Below, one piece after another: positions 16,629-25,194 of a stretch of DNA of 36,510 bases. Origin of the DNA: Bacteroidetes bacterium 4572_117 (GTDB taxonomy: Bacteria > Bacteroidota > Bacteroidia > Bacteroidales > NBLH01). The stretch covers positions 1 through 36,510 of the forward strand of contig NBLH01000012.1 in NCBI GenBank assembly GCA_002084525.1. The letters run 5' to 3'. Made by a program: the position numbers and the translations under genes. Under the pieces are notes generated by a model, which saw only the letters and a list, made by a program, of their open reading frames with translations, was not told the origin of the DNA and did no database searches. Position 1 is the first letter of the stretch; each line of letters opens with the position of its first letter.

Positions 16629-19600
16629 ATGAGCAAATATAAATCAAAAACTGCAACAATTGCAACAATAATCTTGTTATTATTAATGATTTCAACAGCA
16701 TTGTTAACTGTATATAATAACAAAATTTATAGCAAAAGCGTAGTTGCCCAATCGGTAAATAATTTAGAAATACAAGCACAATTAATTGCTTTTGGTTTTG
16801 AAAAATCATTTATTGAACACATTCATGCAGGACAAAGCCTTTCAAAAGATTCATCGGTTATTAATTATTATTTTGAAGAAGATAGCAAGCAACTGCTTAA
16901 ATATTATTGCCCGATAAATAATGTTTTTATGAACCATATCGACGATTTTGTTGAAATACAATTAATAAATACAAGTGGAAAAGTATTCCACCAGCACCCA
17001 AACCCCAATCTAGTCCCTATTGATTTGTCTGCAAATAAGCACGTTAAGTATGTTTTGAAAAATAAAGAGCTTTTTTTATGTACTGAATTAACAGATTCTA
17101 TAACTGCTCCAAACATAGCTATTTTCCAAACTGTTTTTAAGAAAGATCGTTTTATTGGGGTAATTAAATTAATAGTGCGTACCAAAAAAATTAGTGATAC
17201 TTTTATAGATCGTTTTTCTAAAGAAACCCAATTGGTAATAATTTCTGATTCTGAGGGCAACATACTATTTTCTAACTTTAAAAAATTAATTGGTGAAAAT
17301 TCATTTGAAGTAATTCAATCTGATAAAGTAAAGTTTCCGGATGAAGATTTTTCGTTAAGGGAAAAATTCCTTGACGAACGAATAAAAGGGAGCTATGGAA
17401 AACAGCTTTTTAATATGAACAATCAAATTACAGGAATAAATGAAAAAGTAATAGCTGTGTATCATTCTTTTCATATTGATGATAAAATATTTCATGTTTC
17501 TATAATTGAAAAACATGCCAAAATACTTCAATCAACAAAAATCCATTCGCAAAAAAACTATATAATACTTGCCTTTACATTATTATCAATGCTATTTGTT
17601 TTGTATGTACTTATCAGAAATGTTAAAAAGACAGCAAAATTTAAAAAAGAAGCAGAATACTTAAAAGATATTGAGAATAAAGCTAATGCTATTAGTATTC
17701 AAAAAAGTGAATATGAAACCCTGTATGAAGAATTTAAAGCACTAAACAAAAAAATACTTGATAAAAATAAAGATTTACTGATAAGCAAATCAGAAATTGA
17801 AGAAAGTGAAGAAAGATTTAAAAAATTATCGAACCTTACTTTTGAAGGGATTGTAATACATGAACAAGGGGTGGTTATTGAAATTAATAGTTCTATTGAG
17901 AGGATATTTGGTTACAAGCGCGAAGAATTATTGGGCAAAAATATAATAAAATTGGTTGTTCCGGATGATTATTTAGGTACAGTGTATAAGAACAATGAAT
18001 TGGAGCATGCTAAACCATATAAAATTGAGGCACACAAAAAAGATGGTAGTATCCTAAATATTGAAGTTGAATCGAAAAATTTCATTTTTAAAGGAAAACC
18101 AAGCAGGGTAACATCCATAAGGGATATTACAGAGCAAAAAATTGCAGAGGCAGAGCTTTTAGAGTCGCAACAAAAATTATCGTTACATATTGAACAAACC
18201 CCACTTGGTGTAATTGACTGGAACTTGGATTTTACGGTAAATTCATGGAACAAAGCTGCCGAAAAAATATTTGGGTACACAGCAGAGGAGGCTATTGGCA
18301 AACATGGCAGCAATTTAATACTTAAAACTAGTCGAAAAGAAAATCTGGATAAAATTTGGAATAAGTTAATCCATAAAAAAGAAGGTAGCCATAATGTAAA
18401 TGCAAATAACACCAAAAAAGGCGAAATTATTACATGCAACTGGTATAACACGTCGTTGATTGATTCTACCGGCAATATAATTGGTGTTGCTTCGCTGGTA
18501 CAAGACATTACAGAACAAATAAATATACATAATGCATTATTAGAAAGTGAATTTAATTTAATGGAGGCCCAGAGAATTGGTAGGCTGGGTTCGTACAAAC
18601 TGGATTTTGTAACCGGTAAATGGACAAGTTCAAAAGTACTTAATGAAATACTTGGTATCGGCAACAATTATAAAAAAGACATAAAAAGATGGTTGGAGTT
18701 GGTTTATGAGGATGACAAGCAAATGGTGAATGATTATTTCAATAAAAACATTGTGCAAAATCATGAATTGTTTAACAAACAATACCGTATTTGCCGATTT
18801 GACACAAAAGAAATCAGGTGGTTACATGGCATGGGCGAATTAAATTTCGATAAAAATGGCAAACTGCTAAAGATGATTGGTACCATTCAGGACATTACAG
18901 AAAGGAAAAACATTAACCTTGCATTAAAAGACAGCGAAGAAAAGTTTAAGATTGCATTTAAAACCAGTCCTGATGCAATAAATATAAACAGGGCCAAAGA
19001 TGGTCTATATGTAGAAATTAATAACGGATTTACCCGTATGATGGGATATACCGAAGAAGATGTGAAGGGTAAAACATCTTTTGAATTGGATATATGGGCA
19101 GACAAAAACGAAAAAAGAAAACTTATTAAAGGGATATCAGCAAAGGGATATTACAACAGCCTTGAAGCAAAATTCAGGCATAAAGATGGAACAATAATAG
19201 CTGGCTTAATGTCGGCAAGGATAATAATGCTCGATAACGAAAAATACATATTATTTGTAACAAAAAGTATCCAAAAGTTAAAAGACACAGAAAAAAACTT
19301 AATCGTTGCAAAAGAAAAAGCCGAATTAAGCGACAAACTAAAAACAGCCTTTTTAGCAAACATGTCGCATGAAATACGTACACCCATGAATGGGATACTT
19401 GGTTTTGCCGATTTATTGAACCGCAAAGGCTTGTCTGATAAAAAAAGGGAAAAATACACCGATATTATCAATAGCAATTCTGTTCAGTTGTTATCAATTA
19501 TTAACGACATACTTGATATAGCAAAAATTGAAACCGGTGAAATAGATTTAGACGAATCTGATATACACATAAACGACCTAATACAAGGCCTATATGATAC

Positions 19601-20444
19601 ATTTAAACCACAGGCAACAATAAAGGATCTTAAACTTAAAAAGAATTTGCCGATCGAAACAATAACAATTCATGCAGATAGCACAAAAGTTATACAAATA
19701 ATTACAAATTTGTTAAACAACGCAATAAAATTCACACATAAAGGTAAAATAGAAATTGGTTGCCGTGTTATACAGGCAAATGAAAACGGGCATCAACTTG
19801 AAATTTATGTAGAAGATACAGGAATTGGGATAGTCCATGATCAAAAAGAAGCTATATTTGAACGTTTTAGACAGGTGGAGCTAACTGCGGCACGAAAATA
19901 TGGTGGTACAGGCTTGGGCTTATCTATTTCAAAAGCTTATGCTGAAAAAATGGGCGGAAAAATCACAGTTGAGTCTGAACCAAATAAAGGATCAATATTT
20001 AAGCTTTTTCTGCCTATGAAAAAGCAAGGATATCAAAAACCAGATATAAATTTAATTGCAAAGACACATAAAGTAGATTGGGAAAGTAAAACAATACTTG
20101 TTGCCGAAGATGATTATATCGTATTTTTATACCTGAATGAAGTTTTGACAGAAAAAAAAATAACCGTATTACATGCCAATAATGGAATTGAAGCTGTAGA
20201 TTATTGCCGTGAAAATGAAAACATCGATATAGTTTTAATGGATATTAAAATGCCTAAAATGGATGGTTACAGGGCAACAAAAATGATTAAAGAATTCAGC
20301 CCCAATTTACCAATTATTGCCCAAACAGCTTTTGCCTTGTTAGGTGATTCAAAAAAAGCTATTGATGCCGGTTGCGATGATTATATACCAAAACCAATTG
20401 AAGAAACAGCTTTATGGAAAATGATGGAAAAACACCTAGCATAG
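16629..20444 (+). CDS. Membrane hybrid histidine kinase (Cache-like sensor, multiple PAS, HisKA-HATPase_c-REC)
   Basis: Two TM segments around an extracytoplasmic domain, several PAS/PAC units ending DITEQ/DITER, ANMSHEIRTPMNGILGFADLL, DTGIGI..GGTGLGLSIS, VLMDIKMPKMDGYRA. Confidence 0.93.
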   Translation: MSKYKSKTATIATIILLLLMISTALLTVYNNKIYSKSVVAQSVNNLEIQAQLIAFGFEKSFIEHIHAGQSLSKDSSVINYYFEEDSKQLLKYYCPINNVFMNHIDDFVEIQLINTSGKVFHQHPNPNLVPIDLSANKHVKYVLKNKELFLCTELTDSITAPNIAIFQTVFKKDRFIGVIKLIVRTKKISDTFIDRFSKETQLVIISDSEGNILFSNFKKLIGENSFEVIQSDKVKFPDEDFSLREKFLDERIKGSYGKQLFNMNNQITGINEKVIAVYHSFHIDDKIFHVSIIEKHAKILQSTKIHSQKNYIILAFTLLSMLFVLYVLIRNVKKTAKFKKEAEYLKDIENKANAISIQKSEYETLYEEFKALNKKILDKNKDLLISKSEIEESEERFKKLSNLTFEGIVIHEQGVVIEINSSIERIFGYKREELLGKNIIKLVVPDDYLGTVYKNNELEHAKPYKIEAHKKDGSILNIEVESKNFIFKGKPSRVTSIRDITEQKIAEAELLESQQKLSLHIEQTPLGVIDWNLDFTVNSWNKAAEKIFGYTAEEAIGKHGSNLILKTSRKENLDKIWNKLIHKKEGSHNVNANNTKKGEIITCNWYNTSLIDSTGNIIGVASLVQDITEQINIHNALLESEFNLMEAQRIGRLGSYKLDFVTGKWTSSKVLNEILGIGNNYKKDIKRWLELVYEDDKQMVNDYFNKNIVQNHELFNKQYRICRFDTKEIRWLHGMGELNFDKNGKLLKMIGTIQDITERKNINLALKDSEEKFKIAFKTSPDAININRAKDGLYVEINNGFTRMMGYTEEDVKGKTSFELDIWADKNEKRKLIKGISAKGYYNSLEAKFRHKDGTIIAGLMSARIIMLDNEKYILFVTKSIQKLKDTEKNLIVAKEKAELSDKLKTAFLANMSHEIRTPMNGILGFADLLNRKGLSDKKREKYTDIINSNSVQLLSIINDILDIAKIETGEIDLDESDIHINDLIQGLYDTFKPQATIKDLKLKKNLPIETITIHADSTKVIQIITNLLNNAIKFTHKGKIEIGCRVIQANENGHQLEIYVEDTGIGIVHDQKEAIFERFRQVELTAARKYGGTGLGLSISKAYAEKMGGKITVESEPNKGSIFKLFLPMKKQGYQKPDINLIAKTHKVDWESKTILVAEDDYIVFLYLNEVLTEKKITVLHANNGIEAVDYCRENENIDIVLMDIKMPKMDGYRATKMIKEFSPNLPIIAQTAFALLGDSKKAIDAGCDDYIPKPIEETALWKMMEKHLA

Positions 20445-20473
20445 CTTTAACTTATCCTTAAATTCGTATTTAG

Positions 20474-20576
20474 GCACCTGTTAAAAATTAATTGTAAATT
20501 CAAATTTGATATTTGAAAGAATATCAATTATTTATACTACTCAGGGTTTACATATAAAAAAGCACTGGTGCTTATT
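20474..20576 (+). repeat. 103-bp repeat element, left arm of large inverted repeat
   Basis: 99/103 identity, gapless, to the reverse complement of 24991-25093. Confidence 0.93.
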
Positions 20577-20587
20577 AAAAAAATACT

Positions 20588-22276
20588 ATGAGAAAAATAA
20601 ATTTTTTACTTGTTTTAACTTTTGCATATATTTTTATTAGTGCCCAAGACAGGATAACGGGAAAAAATTTTGCAAGCAGATCAGAGGTCATTGCCCAAAA
20701 TGGTATGGCGGCTACCAGTCAACCTTTAGCAACACAAGTTGCATTGGATATTTTAAAACAAGGTGGCAATGCAATTGATGCCGCCATTGCTGCTAATGCG
20801 CTATTAGGATTGGTTGAACCAACCGGGAATGGAATTGGGGGTGATTTGTTTGCCATTATTTGGGATGCCAAAACTGCAAAACTATATGGGTTAAATTCAA
20901 GTGGTTGGTCGCCAAAATCATTAAAATTAGCATACTTTAAAGAAAACAATTTTGAAAAAATTCCGGCCTATGGTCCATTACCTGTTACGGTTCCGGGTAC
21001 GGTAGATGGCTGGTTTGAAATGCACAAAAAATTTGGTAAGCTACCCATGAAAAAAATACTGCAACCCGCAATTGGGTATGCAAAAAAAGGATTCCCTGTA
21101 ACCGAATTAATTGCTTACTACATGGAAAAGAGCAGCTCTTTCCTTCAAAAATATCCCGGTTTTAAAGAAACTTATATGCCAAATGGCCATACGCCAAAAA
21201 AAGGGGAAATCTTTAAAAATCCTGATTTGGCCAATACGCTTGAATTAATATCAGAAAATGGGCGAGATGCTTTCTACAAAGGAAAAATAGCTAAAACAAT
21301 AGCTAAATTCATAAAAAAACAAGGTGGTTTTTTGTCTTACAACGATTTGGCTGACTATCATGCCGAATGGACCGACCCAGTTTCTACTAACTACCGTGGA
21401 TACGATATTTGGGAACTACCACCAAACGGACAAGGAATTGCAGCCTTACAAATATTAAATATCCTTGAATGCTACGATATTAAAAGTATGGGGTTCGGCT
21501 CAAAAGAGTATATCCATGTGTTTGCAGAAGCTAAAAAACTGGTTTTTGAAGACAGGGCCAAATATTACTCCGATATGAAATTCAGCAAAGTTCCGGTAGC
21601 CAAACTGATTTCAAAAGAATATGCTGGCAAAAGGGCAAAACTAATAAATGATTATAAGGCTTCGCAAAAATATGATGCTGGCGAACTGGAACAAGGAAAC
21701 ACCATTTATTTGACAGTAGCTGACAAAGATGGGAATATGGTATCGTTAATCCAAAGCAATTACAGGGGAATGGGTTCCGGTATGATACCAACCGGCCTTG
21801 GTTTTATGTTACAAGACAGGGGCGAGCTATTTTCATTGAAAGAGGGGCATAAAAATGTTTATGAACCACGTAAAAGGCCATTCCATACCATTATCCCTGC
21901 TTTTATTACCAAGAACGGAAACCCGTTTACCAGTTTTGGTGTGATGGGTGGTGCAATGCAACCACAGGGCCATGCGCAAATTGTGGTAAATCTAATAGAT
22001 TTCGGTATGAACTTGCAAGAAGCAGGTGATGCCCCTCGAATAAGGCACACTGGCTCATCGCAACCAGATTATGGCGAAATGAAAGATGCAGGTTGGTTAG
22101 AACTTGAAAGTGGTATTTCTTACGAAGTAATTCGGGAATTAATGAAAATGGGACATAAAATAAAATGGGGCATTGGTGGATTTGGCGGATATCAGGCAAT
22201 TATGTACGACAACATAAATGGAGTGTATTATGGTGCTTCAGAATCAAGAAAAGACGGGCAAGCTGCAGGTTACTAA
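20588..22276 (+). CDS. Gamma-glutamyltransferase family protein (exported)
   Basis: Signal peptide; GMAATSQPLATQVALDILKQGGNAIDAAIAANALLGLVEPTGNGIGGDLFAI; NTIYLTVADKDGNMVSLIQSNYRGMGSGMIPTGLGFMLQDRGELF; candidate Thr nucleophile at TIYLTVADKDG. Confidence 0.92.
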   Translation: MRKINFLLVLTFAYIFISAQDRITGKNFASRSEVIAQNGMAATSQPLATQVALDILKQGGNAIDAAIAANALLGLVEPTGNGIGGDLFAIIWDAKTAKLYGLNSSGWSPKSLKLAYFKENNFEKIPAYGPLPVTVPGTVDGWFEMHKKFGKLPMKKILQPAIGYAKKGFPVTELIAYYMEKSSSFLQKYPGFKETYMPNGHTPKKGEIFKNPDLANTLELISENGRDAFYKGKIAKTIAKFIKKQGGFLSYNDLADYHAEWTDPVSTNYRGYDIWELPPNGQGIAALQILNILECYDIKSMGFGSKEYIHVFAEAKKLVFEDRAKYYSDMKFSKVPVAKLISKEYAGKRAKLINDYKASQKYDAGELEQGNTIYLTVADKDGNMVSLIQSNYRGMGSGMIPTGLGFMLQDRGELFSLKEGHKNVYEPRKRPFHTIIPAFITKNGNPFTSFGVMGGAMQPQGHAQIVVNLIDFGMNLQEAGDAPRIRHTGSSQPDYGEMKDAGWLELESGISYEVIRELMKMGHKIKWGIGGFGGYQAIMYDNINGVYYGASESRKDGQAAGY

Positions 22277-22358
22277 GCCCACACTGGATGGCCCAACAAT
22301 TAAGCTTTAAACTACTATACGTATGGCTTTCGGATATGTAGGGAATAAATGAATGGTC

Positions 22359-22397
22359 TGTACGATAATGTACACTGGGGTACGATACCGCACACTT
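22359..22397 (+). promoter_or_regulatory. Two direct repeats TACGATANNGNACACT at 20-bp period
   Basis: tacgataatgtacact at 22361 and tacgataccgcacact at 22381. Confidence 0.5.
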
Positions 22398-22459
22398 AGT
22401 GATGTTTTTAGTTATCCCTGCTGTTGCTATTTGTCATATATTTAGACGATTACATGGCT

Positions 22460-22474
22460 TGGCATTTATGTTGT
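22460..22474 (+). promoter_or_regulatory. Sigma-54-like -24/-12 promoter candidate
   Basis: TGGCATTTATGTTGT resembles TGGCAyrN4TTGCw, with GG to GT at the correct 10-nt spacing (one deviation at the -12 GC). Confidence 0.4.
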
Positions 22475-22583
22475 GATTTGTTCATGATAAATAAAGGGAA
22501 ATATTTACATTTGGTTATCAATAAATGTTTATTATTGTTGTAAATGTTGGGAGTACTTTTAATGATTAATATATTACGGTTTT

Positions 22584-24995
22584 ATGCTGAAGAATTATAT
22601 CATATTAACTTTCAGGAAGATATTTAGGTTCAGGACTTATTCGCTTATTAATATTCTTGGTTTGTCAATAGGTTTGGCATCTTTTATAATTATTATGCTA
22701 TATGTATTTGATGAATATAGCTATGATCGTTATCATGAAAATTCAGATAAGATATTCCGTGTTACAAGTGTAATGGATTTTAATGGAGTGGGAGAGGAGT
22801 CATCAAGCCAGCCGTTCCCAATGGGTGCAGCTTTGCTTAAAGAATATCCCGAATATATTGAAAACTATGTGCGTTTTTTTAATCTTCAAAAATCGGTTTT
22901 TACCGTTGTTTATGAGGAACAAATTTTTAATGAAAAAAGATTTTTTTATACTGACACATCTATATTTAATGTGTTTGATTATCAGTTAATTAGTGGTGAT
23001 AAAGATTCCGTTTTGGTAAGACCGTTTACCATGGTGATAACCAAATCAACGGCATTAAAATATTTTGGTAATGAAGATCCGATTGGGAAGGTATTAAAAG
23101 TAGATAATTATTTTGAGTTTGAAATTACAGGTGTCGTAGCTGACGTACCCCAACAATCCCATTTTGAATTCGACTTTTTAGCTTCGTTTAATACATTAAG
23201 CCATATGCTACGTAACGAGAAAACTTTGAAATCGTGGATTTGGAACCCTTGTTGGACTTATGTTTTACTAAAAGAAGATAAACAAGCGGAAAACCTAGAG
23301 GCAAAACTCACTGAATTTGGAAATAAATATTTAAAAATAAACGAGGGTGACACATATAATCTTTTTCTACAACCTTTAACAGATATTCACCTAAAATCAC
23401 ATCTCGACTACGAAATACAAAAAAACAACAAAGAAGAGTATGTGAAAATATTAATGATAATAGCAATATTGATTTTGGTTATTGCATCAATAAATTTCAT
23501 TAACTTGGCCACAGCCGGGGCTGCAAACAGGGCTAAAGAAATTGGGGTTAAAAAAATTGTTGGGGCGGCAAAAATCCAACTAATAATTCAATTTTTGGTA
23601 GAGTCGCTAATTATTACATTTATTAGTTTACTTATTGCTATTTCGTTGGTTGAATTCTTTTTACCTGCCTTTGGTGCTATTTCAGGTAAGGTTATCAGCT
23701 ACGATTTTAGGTTCCGGTTTGAAACAATTTCCGGTTTAATTATTTTAGGCTTTATTACAGCCTTTATTTCAGGCATATACCCGGCTTTATTTATGTCTGG
23801 TATAAAACCAATCCGTTTGCTACAAGGTGTTATACGGCAAGGCAGCAACTCTACAAAATTCAGGAAAATACTTGTATTGATTCAGTTTTCGATATCTATA
23901 TTATTGATAATTGGTACGATAGGTATATTCAAGCAATTAAAATATCTACACACCGCTGATCTTGGCTTCGAAAATAAGCAAATTATTATCCTTAGTTCAG
24001 AGAATGGTAACATGGCCTGGAAATTCGAGAAATTTAAGAAACTGCTTCTTGAAAAAAAAGTGATTCAGAATGTTACCGGAATGGATTATGTTATTGGACA
24101 AAGCCATAATACCCATGAATTTATCCCTGAGGGCTATCCTGAAGATGATTATCAGTTTTATCCGTCGTTGTACGTGAGGAGCGGGTTTGTAAAAACCTTT
24201 GATATTGATATTATTACAGGAAGGGACTTTTCAGAAGATGAAAATGCCGGCGGAAATGAAGTTTTGGTAAACGAAGAAATGGTTAAGTACCTAAATTATG
24301 AAAATAATGATAGTATTTTAGGAAAAACTTTTAAAACAATGAGGGGGGCATTACAAGTTGTAGGTGTAATAAGTAACATTAACGTAACATCTTTACACAC
24401 CAAAGTAGAACCTTTTATTATTAGCATGCAATCTACTAGGGCTGCAAGGATAAATCAAACTAAATTTATTGCAATACAGGTTGAAGAGGAGTATGTTGAC
24501 CAAAGCCTTAAATATATCGAAACCCTATGGGATAAATATGAGCCGGAAAGGCCTTTTGAATATTTTTTTTTAAAAGACGAACTAGATCAACATTATGTGG
24601 GCGAAGATATTTTGGCCGACCTTGCAGGGATATTTACATTTTTATCAATACTTATAGCATCGCTTGGTATTTGGGCATTAACAGCTTATATTACCGAATA
24701 TCGGACACACGAAATCGGGATAAGGAGGGCATTGGGCGCCTCGGTTTTCAGTATTTTAAAGCTAATAAACAAAGAATTTATTTATATCCTTGTACTTTCA
24801 AATATAATTGCGTGGCCTATAGCATACTATGCTTTAAAAACTTGGATTGACAGCTTTGCATACAGAACAGAAATAAGTGCCTGGATATTTCTGTTGGCTT
24901 TTGTTATTTCATTTTTTAACGCAGTGATAACTATAAGCCAAAAATCAATAAGTGTGGCCGCTAAAAATCCAATTGATGCTTTAAAGTACGAATAA
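22584..24995 (+). CDS. FtsX/MacB-like ABC transporter permease
   Basis: MLKNYIILTFRKIFRFRTYSLINILGLSIGLASFIIIMLYV N-terminus, two copies of FtsX core (ANRAKEIGVKKIVGA; YRTHEIGIRRALGAS). Confidence 0.92.
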   Translation: MLKNYIILTFRKIFRFRTYSLINILGLSIGLASFIIIMLYVFDEYSYDRYHENSDKIFRVTSVMDFNGVGEESSSQPFPMGAALLKEYPEYIENYVRFFNLQKSVFTVVYEEQIFNEKRFFYTDTSIFNVFDYQLISGDKDSVLVRPFTMVITKSTALKYFGNEDPIGKVLKVDNYFEFEITGVVADVPQQSHFEFDFLASFNTLSHMLRNEKTLKSWIWNPCWTYVLLKEDKQAENLEAKLTEFGNKYLKINEGDTYNLFLQPLTDIHLKSHLDYEIQKNNKEEYVKILMIIAILILVIASINFINLATAGAANRAKEIGVKKIVGAAKIQLIIQFLVESLIITFISLLIAISLVEFFLPAFGAISGKVISYDFRFRFETISGLIILGFITAFISGIYPALFMSGIKPIRLLQGVIRQGSNSTKFRKILVLIQFSISILLIIGTIGIFKQLKYLHTADLGFENKQIIILSSENGNMAWKFEKFKKLLLEKKVIQNVTGMDYVIGQSHNTHEFIPEGYPEDDYQFYPSLYVRSGFVKTFDIDIITGRDFSEDENAGGNEVLVNEEMVKYLNYENNDSILGKTFKTMRGALQVVGVISNINVTSLHTKVEPFIISMQSTRAARINQTKFIAIQVEEEYVDQSLKYIETLWDKYEPERPFEYFFLKDELDQHYVGEDILADLAGIFTFLSILIASLGIWALTAYITEYRTHEIGIRRALGASVFSILKLINKEFIYILVLSNIIAWPIAYYALKTWIDSFAYRTEISAWIFLLAFVISFFNAVITISQKSISVAAKNPIDALKYE

Positions 24996-25093
24996 GCTCC
25001 AGTGCTTTTTTATATGTAAACCCTGCGTAGTATAAGTAATTGATATCCTTTCAAATATCAAATTTGAATTTACAATTAATTTTTAACAGGTGC
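24991..25093 (-). repeat. 103-bp repeat element, right (inverted) arm
   Basis: Reverse complement matches 20474-20576 with 4 mismatches; overlaps the stop codon of the permease. Confidence 0.93.
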
Positions 25094-25107
25094 TTAGTTA
25101 ATTGCTT

Positions 25108-25144
25108 ATTGTATTTTATCGATACAATATTTAGGGTAAATTTG
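25108..25144 (+). promoter_or_regulatory. Palindrome ATTGTAT-N7-ATACAAT followed by Bacteroidetes-type -7 word TAAATTTG
   Basis: 25108-25114/25122-25128 inverted repeat; TAAATTTG 25137-25144 matches TAnnTTTG; TTTT 19 nt upstream resembles a weak -33. Confidence 0.4.
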
Positions 25145-25194
25145 TTGTTATGTGTATCGTTTATAAATGCAAATAATAACAATTTTTTAAACTA

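Noticed and set aside
17969-18667. 232-aa minus-strand ORF
   Set aside because: Antisense to the PAS region of the large histidine kinase; composition is that of reverse-translated AT-rich coding sequence.
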